Source: Prosthecobacter debontii
GTDB taxonomy: Bacteria; Verrucomicrobiota; Verrucomicrobiia; Verrucomicrobiales; Akkermansiaceae
Reading direction: 5' to 3'
Assembly (NCBI GenBank): GCA_945873125.1
Contig: CAMCBV010000013.1
Location: forward strand, 1 to 64,000
Length of the DNA stretch: 64,000 nucleotides
Program-made: the position numbers and the translations under genes
The notes under the pieces: model-generated
What the model was told of the DNA's origin: nothing
What the model saw: the letters and a program-made list of their open reading frames with translations, nothing else
Databases searched by the model: none
Shown here: in pieces, positions 19,237-28,010 of the stretch
How positions within the stretch are numbered: the stretch's first letter is position 1
How the letters are laid out: each line of letters opens with the position of its first letter

Positions 19237-20655
19237 TCACGCAAGGATGTCCTTGATGACTTTTCCTCCTGTGACGCCGGTGAGTTTGGCGTCGAGACCT
19301 TGGAATTTGAAGGTGAATGCCTCGTGCTGGATGCCGAGCTGGTGGAGCATCGTGGCGTGCAAATCGTGGACGGTGGTGACGTTTTCCACGGCGGCATAGC
19401 CGAGGTCGTCGGTGGAGCCGTAAACCATGCCGCGTTTGATGCCGGCGCCTGCGAGCCAGATGGACATGGCTTTGTTATGATGGTCACGGCCGTTGCCGCC
19501 CTGGGACATGGGGGTTCGCCCGAATTCGCCGGCCCAGACGACGAGCGTGTCGTCTAACATGCCGCGCTGTTTGAGATCGGTGATGAGAGCCATGCAGGCG
19601 CGATCGACTTCCTGTGCCTTGAATGCGATGCCTTCCTTCACGCCGCCGTGGTGATCCCAGTCCTTGTGATAGAGCTGAATGAAACGCGTGCCACGTTCGG
19701 CAAGGCGGCGGGCGAGCAGGCAGTTAGAAGCAAAGGACCCGTCTCCAGGTGTGCAGCCGTAGAGTTCGAACGTCTTTGCGCCCTCCTTCGAGAGATCCAT
19801 GAGATCGGGCACGCTGGTCTGCATTTTGAAGGCCAGTTCGTATTGGGCGATGCGGGTGGCGATCTCGGGGTCATGCACCAGCGCGTCGCGTTGCTGATTC
19901 ATCGCGTTGATGGCGGCGATGTCGCCTTGCTGCATGGCAGACGAGATGCCGGGAGGATTGGTGAGGTAGAGAACAGGGTCGCCCTTGGCGCGGAGTTGCA
20001 CGCCCTGATGCTTGGATGGGAGAAACCCGCTGCTCCATTGGCGTGCGGCGATGGGCTGGTTTTGACCGCCTTTGCCCAGAGAGGTGAGGACGACGAAACC
20101 CGGCAGGTTTTCCGCGACGCTGCCGAGACCATAGGTGATCCATGCTCCCATGCTCGGCCTGCCGGCGATCTGCGAGCCGGTGTTCATGAACATGTGCGCG
20201 GGGTCGTGATTGATCGCGTCGGTTGTCATCGAGCGGACGAGGCAGATGTCATCCATGATCGAGCCGATGTGCGGAAAGAGGGAGCAGATTTCGGTCTGGT
20301 TTTTGCCGTATTTCGCGAAGGGATGCTGCGGGCCGAAGCACATCAGCGGCTGGCCTTGGAGTTGTGCGAGCTGTTGGCCTTTGGTGAAGCTCTCGGGCAT
20401 TGGCTTGCCGTTCATTTCACCGAGTTTTGGCTTGGGATCGAAGGTCTCCAAATGCGACGGGCCGCCTGCCATGGAGAGCCAGATGACTCGTTTGGCTTTC
20501 TGCGGCAGCGGCAGGTTTTTCAGAACGCCATGAGATGTTGCCGCGTGAAGCGATTGGGGATTTAGCAGCGATCCAAGAGCCGCAGCGCCAAGTCCTTGGG
20601 CAGTGCGTGAAAGAAAGGCGCGGCGGGAAATTTCAGAAGGTGTTAGAAAATTCAT
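19237..20655 (-). CDS. DUF1501 family protein (copy 2)
   Basis: 472 aa with a Tat-like start (SRRAFLSRTAQGLGAAALG). Family blocks: RVIWLSMAGGPSHLETFDPK near residue 58, QTEICSLFPHIGSIMDD, MGAWITYGLGS, RGTRFIQLYHKDWDHHGGV, VWAGEFGRTPMSQ, DHHNKAMSIWLAGAG, and the C-terminal TTVHDLHATMLHQLGIQHEAFTF. It begins three bases after the stop of the PSD1 gene (TGA-CTC-ATG), the same arrangement as in copy 1. The two DUF1501 copies are clearly diverged in sequence, so the pairs are either an old duplication or separate acquisitions. Confidence 0.92.
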   Translation of the reverse strand: MNFLTPSEISRRAFLSRTAQGLGAAALGSLLNPQSLHAATSHGVLKNLPLPQKAKRVIWLSMAGGPSHLETFDPKPKLGEMNGKPMPESFTKGQQLAQLQGQPLMCFGPQHPFAKYGKNQTEICSLFPHIGSIMDDICLVRSMTTDAINHDPAHMFMNTGSQIAGRPSMGAWITYGLGSVAENLPGFVVLTSLGKGGQNQPIAARQWSSGFLPSKHQGVQLRAKGDPVLYLTNPPGISSAMQQGDIAAINAMNQQRDALVHDPEIATRIAQYELAFKMQTSVPDLMDLSKEGAKTFELYGCTPGDGSFASNCLLARRLAERGTRFIQLYHKDWDHHGGVKEGIAFKAQEVDRACMALITDLKQRGMLDDTLVVWAGEFGRTPMSQGGNGRDHHNKAMSIWLAGAGIKRGMVYGSTDDLGYAAVENVTTVHDLHATMLHQLGIQHEAFTFKFQGLDAKLTGVTGGKVIKDILA

Positions 20656-20658
20656 GAG

Positions 20659-23600
20659 TCAAGAGCGGGTGATGGTTTCGTGAAGATTTAGCAACACACG
20701 GGCAACATGCGTCCATGCGGCGAGTTCGGCTTTGTCCAATGTGGCTGGCGCGGACAACAGGCCGACTTTGAGAAGCGCCTCGGCTGAAGCGCTATCAGCG
20801 CGATAGGCGGCGAGACGTTCACCGAGCAGCGGCGAGATGGTTTTTAACTCAGCTTCCGAGGGCGCGCGTTGCAACACCTGCTGCCACGCCCACTGAAGGC
20901 GTGTGGCGGTATCGCCCGGGCACTCGGTCAGAATGCGTGCGGCAAAGGCACGCGAGGCTTCGACATAACTCGGATCGTTCAACAGCGCGAGCGCTTGTTG
21001 CGGGATGTTAGATCGATTGCGCTCAGCGGCGCATTCCTCGCGGCTAGGCGCATCGAAGGCGAGCATGCTGGGATGGAGGAAACTGCGCTGCCACCAGACG
21101 TAAAGGCCGCGTCGGTACTGGTTCTCGCCTTGATCAGCATCGTAGCCGCGTTGGGGGAAGTTCAGGTTTTCCCAATAGCCGTCGGGTTGATAGGGCTTCA
21201 CGCTCGGGCCACCGATTTTATGAACGAGCAGACCAGCAGTGGCCAACGCATTATCGCGGACGAGTTCGGCATCGAGGCGGAAGGGACTTTGCCGAGCGAC
21301 ATGCCGGTTGAGCGGATCGGCGGCGAGTTGCTCGGGTGTGGCATTGGAAACTTGTTTGTATGTTGAGCTGGTGACGATAGTGCGAACCATGTGCTTCATG
21401 TCCCAGCCGGAGTCGATGAACTCGCAGGCGAGCCAGTCGAGCAACGCTTGGTTCGGTGGCTGTTCACCTTGCGCGCCGAGATCGTCTAGCACCTTGCTGA
21501 GGCCGATTCCGAAAAACTGTTTCCACAGACGATTCATCACGGTGCGTGCCGTAAGCGGGTTCTCTTTGGAAACGAGCCACTGGGCGAGGTCGAGGCGGTT
21601 CGGGATTTTATCACCGAAGTCGGGGCCGGGCAGATAGTGTGGAAGTGCCGCCTTCACGATCTCGCCCGTCTCGTTCATCCAATCACCTCGCGGGAGGATG
21701 CGAACGACGCGATGGTTTTCCTGACTGACGGTGACGAGGCATTTCGGTGCGGATGCATCGAAGTCTGCTTTTGTTTTTTCCGCCGCCGCGATTTCAGTGC
21801 GGAGAGCGGCCAGCTCTGGAGCGATCAGGCGATAGGCATCGGCGAGTTGGGCGATCTGCTCGGGTGTGCGCTGATTCGGCGCAGTTTGCATGATGGCGAG
21901 GATGTTCGGCGCGGGGAGATCCTTCGGCAAAGCGGCGGGTGCAGGTCTGGTGGTGAAGTCGATGCGTGGGTTCGCGATTTGGTGATTCGATCCATAAGCG
22001 AAGGTGAGGGTGAAGGTGAGACTTTCCGTCTCGCCATCGAATGGAGCAGCGAGTTCGAGGTGGAGAGACTGATCCGAGGCAGCGCCTTCCTGTATTGCCC
22101 AGCCGTTGTCTTGGCCTGTGGAAATGCCGTCGATGGCTGTGGTAGCGGCGTAGTTCGGTTGCTCGTAGGTGGCTGTGGCTTTCGCGATGTCCAGTTTCCT
22201 GTCGTTGCCATCGGTGACGGTGATTTCTGTTAGAACAAAATTTCCGTTAGGTGCGAGTCCGATGCCTGGTGACTTGTCCTTCACTGCTGTGAGTCGAAAT
22301 CCGGTAATACCTTTCGCAGGTGCCTTCGCTGTTAGTTTGTAGGCATCGTGGGCATCGGGTGAATTGGCGTCGGTCGCAGCCCGGGCGAGGCCATTCTTTT
22401 CAATTTTGATAGAAACGTCACTCCTTGCGACGGTGGCGCTCGCGAGTGTGACTGCGGTCCATTTGGCTTTGGTGATTTCGGCGAGGGTAGATTTTTCCCA
22501 TGCGCTTTGTCCTGCGGCGAGTTCGGGTCTTGGTTTGGCGTGGTCGGCTTTCAGATCGGTGATCTTTTGCGTCATCGCTGTGAGGCTTTGTTGAGCCTGG
22601 TCGTCAAGGATCATCATGCCCGGTTCACGGGGACCGAGGATGGGTTCCTCGATGTCGGCAAAGAACGCGCCTAGCGTGTAGAAGTCACGTGAGGTGATGG
22701 GGTCGAACTTGTGATCGTGGCACTGAGCGCATCCGATTGTCTGGCCCATCCATGCCGCGCTAACAGCGCGGACGCGATCTGTGAGCATCCGCTGCTCGTA
22801 GTCTTTCGCCTGGGCACCGCCTTCCTCCGTGGTGAGCAGCAGGTGATTGAAGGCGGAGCCGATACGCGTCTCCTGATTCGCATCCGGCATCAAGTCGCCT
22901 GCGATCTGTTCGATGGTGAAACGATCGAACCGTTTGTTGTCATTGAAGCTCTTGATCACCCAATCGCGATAAGGCCAGACGTTGCGCGAATTGTCGCTGT
23001 GATAGCCGATGGTATCGGCAAAGCGCACCACATCAAGCCAGCCAATGGCCATGCGCTCGCCGTAGTGTGGGCTTTTGAGCACACGCTCGACGAGCTTCTC
23101 GTAGGCATCCGGCGCGGTATCATTGATGAAGGCGGCGACTTCTTCCGGCTTCGGCGGCAAGCCCAGCAGATCCGAGTAAAGGCGGCGGATCAAAGTGCGG
23201 CGATCCGCTTCGGGAGATGGTTTCAAACCAAGCTCAGTGATGCGTTGTTTCACCAAAGTATCCACCGCGTTTTTCCCAGCGGGAATCGTTGCCTTCTGCG
23301 GCATGTTATACGACCAATGCTGCTGATACTCCGCGCCCTGGGCGATCCAGCGTTTGAGTATTTCTTTTTGCTGAGCGGTGAGTTTTTTGTGCGAATCAGG
23401 CGGCGGCATCAGCTCTTCTTCATCGGTGCTGAAGATCCGCTCGATCAGATCGCTTTCATCTGGCTTGCCCGGCACGAAGGCGTCCTTCTTCAGGGCGGCC
23501 TCACGCACATCGAGCCGCAGTTTCGCCTTGCGATGGCCTGAGTCATTGCCGTGGCAGTAGAAACAGTTGTCCGAGAGAATAGGCCGCACATCACGGTTGA

Positions 23601-23703
23601 ACTCGACCTTCTCAGGCAGCGGCGGCTCGGCGGCACCTAGCGGCAGGGATAGGAGGAGAAGTTGGTGCAATATTTGACGCATATGATTAGATGATGAATT
23701 CAT
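20659..23703 (-). CDS. PSD1 family protein: planctomycete cytochrome c / DUF1549 / DUF1553 (copy 2)
   Basis: 1014 aa (start ATG 23703, or 23682). Signal peptide, then PSCyt1 with CFYCH at 47-51 and LMPPPDSHKKLTAQQKEIL; DUF1549 (RRLYSDLLGLPPKPEEVAAF ... HYGERMAIGWLDVVRFADT ... CAQCHDHKFDPI, a second heme-type motif); a concanavalin-like middle region; DUF1553 (LAQWLVSKENPLTARTVMNR ... RQSPFRLDAELVRDNALATA ... FDAPSREECAAERNRSNIPQ). It is partner of the DUF1501 gene just downstream. Presumed exported redox protein; its exact reaction is not known. Confidence 0.92.
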   Translation of the reverse strand: MNSSSNHMRQILHQLLLLSLPLGAAEPPLPEKVEFNRDVRPILSDNCFYCHGNDSGHRKAKLRLDVREAALKKDAFVPGKPDESDLIERIFSTDEEELMPPPDSHKKLTAQQKEILKRWIAQGAEYQQHWSYNMPQKATIPAGKNAVDTLVKQRITELGLKPSPEADRRTLIRRLYSDLLGLPPKPEEVAAFINDTAPDAYEKLVERVLKSPHYGERMAIGWLDVVRFADTIGYHSDNSRNVWPYRDWVIKSFNDNKRFDRFTIEQIAGDLMPDANQETRIGSAFNHLLLTTEEGGAQAKDYEQRMLTDRVRAVSAAWMGQTIGCAQCHDHKFDPITSRDFYTLGAFFADIEEPILGPREPGMMILDDQAQQSLTAMTQKITDLKADHAKPRPELAAGQSAWEKSTLAEITKAKWTAVTLASATVARSDVSIKIEKNGLARAATDANSPDAHDAYKLTAKAPAKGITGFRLTAVKDKSPGIGLAPNGNFVLTEITVTDGNDRKLDIAKATATYEQPNYAATTAIDGISTGQDNGWAIQEGAASDQSLHLELAAPFDGETESLTFTLTFAYGSNHQIANPRIDFTTRPAPAALPKDLPAPNILAIMQTAPNQRTPEQIAQLADAYRLIAPELAALRTEIAAAEKTKADFDASAPKCLVTVSQENHRVVRILPRGDWMNETGEIVKAALPHYLPGPDFGDKIPNRLDLAQWLVSKENPLTARTVMNRLWKQFFGIGLSKVLDDLGAQGEQPPNQALLDWLACEFIDSGWDMKHMVRTIVTSSTYKQVSNATPEQLAADPLNRHVARQSPFRLDAELVRDNALATAGLLVHKIGGPSVKPYQPDGYWENLNFPQRGYDADQGENQYRRGLYVWWQRSFLHPSMLAFDAPSREECAAERNRSNIPQQALALLNDPSYVEASRAFAARILTECPGDTATRLQWAWQQVLQRAPSEAELKTISPLLGERLAAYRADSASAEALLKVGLLSAPATLDKAELAAWTHVARVLLNLHETITRS

Positions 23704-23799
23704 TTTTCACGCCGGAGCTGTTCCGTGGCGCAAGTGTTTGTGGGATCGAGGTCGATGTTTTCGTGATATAAGTTCTAACGAATTCCTGAAATTCACTGC

Positions 23800-24609
23800 T
23801 CATTTTCCCAGCAACGTGGTCAGCTTAGGCTCCATTGCCTTCGCCCACTCACGGTAGCCCTCGACGTTGGGATGAAGTGCGTCGGGCATAAGATCCTTTC
23901 GCAACATGCCGTCTGTCGCGAGAAACGTTTCTTTAAGATCCAGCCAATAGACGGTTTTGTTGTCAGCGTATGTCTTCAGAATCCCGTTGACCTGGTCGTT
24001 GCGGACTCTGCCTTCATCCGTCGGCTTCCAATCACGGGGAAAGATGGCCAGGAGCAGGATTTTCGAATCGGGCAATCTGTGATGGACTTCTTTGAGTATG
24101 GCCAAAACGCCTTGGGCCGTATCCCGCCCTTCGTTCACCGGCTCGCCGCGATTATTGGTTCCGATCATGATGACCACGACTGCAGGATTACGGTCTTTCA
24201 TGCCGTCCAGTCCGCCGTCCTGAATATGCCACAACATATGGGAGGTTCTATCACCACTGGAGCCGATGTTGACCGCGTTGCGGTTGCCATAATGTTCGTT
24301 CCACACCTCGTGTCCCTCGCGGCTCCACCCGAACACGATGGAATCACCGATCATGAGAATATCCACTTTCTTTTCGGTCACCCACCTCTTGCGGTCTTCG
24401 TGGTGTCTTATGAACTCTGTCCATCCGCCTTTTGCCCGTTCTTCGGCTCGCGAATCAGCCTGGGTCGCAGAAATATCCTTTGCATAATTCGGATCTTCCC
24501 ACGGCATTTTCTGGCTAACGTCGGTCGCACAAACCGCTAAGCCAGATCCCGCTATGAATAGCACGCCTGCAAAAATGTTTTTCAATGATGAAGTTGATTT
24601 GTTATTCAT
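23800..24609 (-). CDS. SGNH/GDSL hydrolase (PAF-acetylhydrolase-like esterase)
   Basis: 269 aa with an N-terminal signal peptide. All SGNH blocks are present: GDSIVFGW (Ser, block I), GSSGDRTSHMLWHIQDG (Gly, block II), MIGTNNRGE (Asn, block III) and DALHPNVEGY (Asp/His, block V). An AIFPRD segment typical of the PAF-AH subunit group lies between. The start overlaps the stop of the GH32-like gene as ATGA (24606-24609), so the pair is translationally coupled. Likely an exported carbohydrate esterase acting on the same glycan as its neighbour. Confidence 0.88.
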   Translation of the reverse strand: MNNKSTSSLKNIFAGVLFIAGSGLAVCATDVSQKMPWEDPNYAKDISATQADSRAEERAKGGWTEFIRHHEDRKRWVTEKKVDILMIGDSIVFGWSREGHEVWNEHYGNRNAVNIGSSGDRTSHMLWHIQDGGLDGMKDRNPAVVVIMIGTNNRGEPVNEGRDTAQGVLAILKEVHHRLPDSKILLLAIFPRDWKPTDEGRVRNDQVNGILKTYADNKTVYWLDLKETFLATDGMLRKDLMPDALHPNVEGYREWAKAMEPKLTTLLGK

Positions 24610-26705
24610 TTTACGGGTTCCTCCGTCGCTTGGTTGCTTTCCTCCGGCTTTCCCGCAGAATAGATCGACTTCATCTTCCAGCTCCGGACCCGGGTCACCA
24701 CGGTATCCCCGCCTTTGCTGAAAAGCGTGACGCCCGTTTTCGCCTGGACATATTCACCTGAGGCGGCGACTGCGGCCTGGCGGTCATTTGCAAACACTTC
24801 GACAAAATTCTTGTCGATGAAGACCCGCAATACCAGGTCTTCACCTTTCTTCAGCTCGAACGGAGCTTCAACTTTCCCAACTTTCAGCAGCTTACTTTCG
24901 CCGGCAACAGCAATCCTCAAGCCGTTCCTGCCATCCTTGTCACAGAGAACATCGAGGCCGAACTCCGCTGCAAGCGGCGCCTTGACGGTCAATTCGAGTT
25001 CAAGTGCATCACCATTGACCTCCTTGAGTGCATAAGCAGCATCGCTCTTCACCGTGATGTCTTTCTCCTCTTGCTTGGCGTAGCGCAGGTCTTCCAGCTC
25101 TTTCAGCGGCCTTATCCTCAAGGCTCCGTCTTTCGGAAGCTCAAGCTCGCGGGGCAGTGACTGTACGCCAGTCGGGCTGATGGGCAGGCCCATGATCCAG
25201 GCCCACATGACGCGGCGCCCGTCCTTGGTCAGAACAGATTCAGGAGCAAAGTAGTTATTGCCGTTCCAGCTCATCATCGTGTAGAAATCAGGCAGATACT
25301 TCTCGTCCTTGAAATCACCGAGATAGTAGCCACAGCCACGTCCGTGGTTGATACAAAGAAGCATCCACTTGTTGCCGAGTTTGAACATGTTGGCACACGA
25401 GACATCATCGTCCTTGTTGACCCCCAGGGTCGCCGGCATGTCATCGTGCATCAGGAGGCCGAGGTTCACCCAATTCTTCAGGTCCCCGGATTTCATCAGG
25501 TGCGGCGGGCCGCCGCCGGAGATGCCATAATAGGTATCTCCATTGAGCCAGCAATCGGGATCCCATTGGCGTACTTTGGTGTCCTCACCCGAAGGTTCCT
25601 TGGGCATAATCGCCAGTGGTTTTGTCCATTTTTCCAAATTGTCATCCAGCGCGAATGCCAGCTGGTTCCTTCCTGACCACCACCCATGATAAATGATAGC
25701 AGGTTTGCCCTCCTTGGTGATGAACCCGGTGCCGCTGAACATGCCGTGCCCGGTGGACTTGGGCGTCAGCGTTGTCGGATGCCACTTCCAATGCACCATA
25801 TCGGTGCTGGAAACATGGGCGAAAGCCGGCCCGCCATCCTGGCCATAGATGTAGAACAAATGATACCGCCCCTTCCAGTAGAAGGCACAGTTCGGATCGC
25901 CGGGCTCGGCTCTGCCGGGACCGGGATGGATCAGGTGATAGGTCAACCAGTTCGCGGGCGGATTCTCCGGCATACCTGGAGTGACCAGACCATCCGGTGA
26001 CACGGTATGGGCTGCTTTCCCTGCGGCAATCAGCGTGGCGCCATCTGACGCAAGAACAAGTCGCCCGCCTTCTATTTTAGCGCCGCCGCTGAGCGCGTTG
26101 ACCGGGAACCGTCCCATCCTGTCGGTTTCCATGCCTGTCTCAAACGTCCACCATGCATAAGGTTTGATTTCGGATTCCTTGTTGGTTTCCAGCTTCCTGA
26201 TCTCCTCCGCCGACAGAGCCTTGTCATAGATCCTCGCCTCTTCAATCGATCCCCTCAGCGTCTGGGTAGGCCCTGCTCCTTCATGCCGCAGTCCAAAGAC
26301 GGCTTGATTCTGGGTTTTCAGCAAGTCTTGATTGCTTGCTTCGTATGACGCATACGGCTCGCCATTGCGGTAGATGGCTATCTGGCTGCCTTTGTAGACA
26401 ATGGCCATCTGGACCAGGGTCTTGTCATCGGCGTTCTCAACAGCGTTTGCCTGCTGGTCGCCTTGCGTTCGGGCGAAGCCTTCGCTTCCCGCCATCCACT
26501 TGCCGGCCACTCTTTCGCCAAAGACGATCCCGTCAAAGCGATCGCCTGACTGGATCGTGAGGGCGCTGCCGCCCTGCTGGGTCGTGTTTGCGAGACACAC
26601 CCAGGAGACGAGCGTCTTGTCGGTGCCTGCCGCCGCCTCGGCAACAGCCATACTGCACATGAACCCCGCGACTCCGATAACGATACTTGCCATTTTCATA
26701 CTCAT
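24606..26705 (-). CDS. LamG + GH32-like five-bladed propeller protein
   Basis: 699 aa from ATG 26705 (MSMKMASIVIGVAGFMCSMA, signal peptide); the longer open frame to 26867 is not supported, because the paralogue at 28011 starts at the same point. A LamG lectin domain (about 28-190) precedes a GH32-type catalytic domain. The nucleophile region is GDPNC (Asp270 in place of the usual WMNDPNG) and the stabiliser region is WDPDC (Asp382). The third motif, normally EC with the acid/base Glu, reads VSCANMF (Ser436-Cys437). The C-terminal GH32 beta sandwich is canonical (LRVFIDKNFVEVFANDRQA). Fold call is solid; fructan hydrolysis is uncertain because of the third motif. Confidence 0.8.
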   Translation of the reverse strand: MSMKMASIVIGVAGFMCSMAVAEAAAGTDKTLVSWVCLANTTQQGGSALTIQSGDRFDGIVFGERVAGKWMAGSEGFARTQGDQQANAVENADDKTLVQMAIVYKGSQIAIYRNGEPYASYEASNQDLLKTQNQAVFGLRHEGAGPTQTLRGSIEEARIYDKALSAEEIRKLETNKESEIKPYAWWTFETGMETDRMGRFPVNALSGGAKIEGGRLVLASDGATLIAAGKAAHTVSPDGLVTPGMPENPPANWLTYHLIHPGPGRAEPGDPNCAFYWKGRYHLFYIYGQDGGPAFAHVSSTDMVHWKWHPTTLTPKSTGHGMFSGTGFITKEGKPAIIYHGWWSGRNQLAFALDDNLEKWTKPLAIMPKEPSGEDTKVRQWDPDCWLNGDTYYGISGGGPPHLMKSGDLKNWVNLGLLMHDDMPATLGVNKDDDVSCANMFKLGNKWMLLCINHGRGCGYYLGDFKDEKYLPDFYTMMSWNGNNYFAPESVLTKDGRRVMWAWIMGLPISPTGVQSLPRELELPKDGALRIRPLKELEDLRYAKQEEKDITVKSDAAYALKEVNGDALELELTVKAPLAAEFGLDVLCDKDGRNGLRIAVAGESKLLKVGKVEAPFELKKGEDLVLRVFIDKNFVEVFANDRQAAVAASGEYVQAKTGVTLFSKGGDTVVTRVRSWKMKSIYSAGKPEESNQATEEPVK

Positions 26706-26708
26706 TTT
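26491..26708 (-). repeat. leader cassette C, copy 1
   Basis: 218 bp covering start codon, signal peptide and about the first 70 codons; it matches 31837-32054 with about five differences. Upstream of 26491 (towards the 3' end of the gene) the paralogues diverge abruptly. Confidence 0.85.
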
Positions 26709-26733
26709 TCTATCCCTTTCATTGCTCTTGTTC

Positions 26734-27915
26734 CTACAACAACGGTTTGATCGCCTCGGCCAGGCTGTAACCAACCATGCAGTAGACCCGGGCGCTGCCT
26801 TGATAATGACAACCCCAGTTGCAAACGTGTTTGTCGGATTCCTTCTTGGCTTGCTGGTATGCCGCATCCTCTGTCAGGGCTTTATCCTCGGCTTCCTTGA
26901 TGAGTTGCTCCATCTTCTTGGGGTCCGCGCTCTCCGGCTTGCCTTTCATCTGTTCATTGAGTTTAGCCGCAACCGCCGTCCTCACCCGCTGTCCTTCCGC
27001 CTCCATTTTCGCAGGCAACTCATCCAGCTCGGGATACCAGAAGGGCGCCGTGCGCACATAACCGACAGTGCCTTTCAATTCAGGGGCCGTCGCGATTTTC
27101 GCTTGGGCGGCTCTGAAATCGAGCAGATTTTTGTCGGTGGCTTTTTCACCGCCGACTCCGAGTTCACCCGCAACGGCAGGCATATTCGGAACCTTGAACT
27201 CTGCGCGCAGGTCCTGGACCATGTGGACAAAATTCGGGCAATATTCATCGTACACCTGCTGTCTGACATTGTCAGGCGCGCACAAATCGTTCCAGCCCTG
27301 GAACCAGACGAAGCCGCAGATCTCCGTCTTCAGCCCCTTCAACTGCGGAAAATCCGTATCCATATTGGCCAGGCACTCACGCACCTCTTTCACCATCTTG
27401 TGATAAGACGCGCCGACGTCCTCGGGCTTTGGCCAGTCGCCAATCTCGTAGGCCGCCTTGCCGGCGCTCGGCGGACGGAAACAACCGAACAGGTTGTGAC
27501 CGCCCCAGCAGGTCTTGATCAGCAGAACCGGTTCTTTTAAATGATCGCCCATCTCGATGCCGAACATCAGCTCCGGCCCGAACCAATCAGCTCCCCATGC
27601 GCCCATGCCTACGGACAGGGGCCGCTTGATGTGTTCGTTTTCTTTTTTGTAAGAGACAAACACATCGTCGCGCACGACGTACGAGCCGTCGGCGTTCTTG
27701 ATCTTCTTCAACAGATGGCCATGCGTCGGGTGCTTGCCCAGTTGGTCGAGCGTTTGCACACCGGCATGCCCTTCCATGTTGGATTGCCCGGCGAGGATAA
27801 ACACCTTCACAGGTCCTTTCAATTTCGCCTGGGGCTTACCAGCGTTGGCGTCTTCCGCGATTACTGCATTCGCCATTAACGACATCGCAACCATGCATAA
27901 TAGTGTGTTTTTCAT
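26734..27915 (-). CDS. SASA-type sialate O-acetylesterase homologue
   Basis: 393 aa from ATG 27915, which has AAGG at a good distance and opens into a signal peptide (MKNTLLCMVAMSLMANAVIA); the ATG at 27954 adds a basic, unlikely extension. SGNH esterase domain: KVFILAGQSNMEGHAG (nucleophile Ser), GPELMFGIEMGD, VLLIKTCWGGHNLFGCFRPP, GFVWFQGWNDLC, and the C-terminal WGCHYQGSARVYCMVGYSLA carrying the catalytic His. An Ala/Lys/Glu-rich helical hairpin (about 290-345) is inserted before the last block. It lies between two GH32-like genes. Confidence 0.85.
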   Translation of the reverse strand: MKNTLLCMVAMSLMANAVIAEDANAGKPQAKLKGPVKVFILAGQSNMEGHAGVQTLDQLGKHPTHGHLLKKIKNADGSYVVRDDVFVSYKKENEHIKRPLSVGMGAWGADWFGPELMFGIEMGDHLKEPVLLIKTCWGGHNLFGCFRPPSAGKAAYEIGDWPKPEDVGASYHKMVKEVRECLANMDTDFPQLKGLKTEICGFVWFQGWNDLCAPDNVRQQVYDEYCPNFVHMVQDLRAEFKVPNMPAVAGELGVGGEKATDKNLLDFRAAQAKIATAPELKGTVGYVRTAPFWYPELDELPAKMEAEGQRVRTAVAAKLNEQMKGKPESADPKKMEQLIKEAEDKALTEDAAYQQAKKESDKHVCNWGCHYQGSARVYCMVGYSLAEAIKPLL

Positions 27916-28010
27916 AGTAGCCTTTTTCCTTTTCTTTATACCTTCATTAACCATTCGTTACTTGAACATGAACCAAAATGTTACCATGCTCTCCTGCCAA
28001 AACGGTCCCC

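Noticed and set aside
19194-19487. N-terminal extension of the GH127 frame
   Set aside because: This part is the antisense frame of the DUF1501 gene and is rich in Ser/Pro/Thr; the signal peptide begins only at 19193 or 19169.
26706-26867. N-terminal extension of the GH32-like frame
   Set aside because: It is rich in Arg/Cys/Trp and precedes a clear signal peptide that is also the start of the paralogue at 32051.
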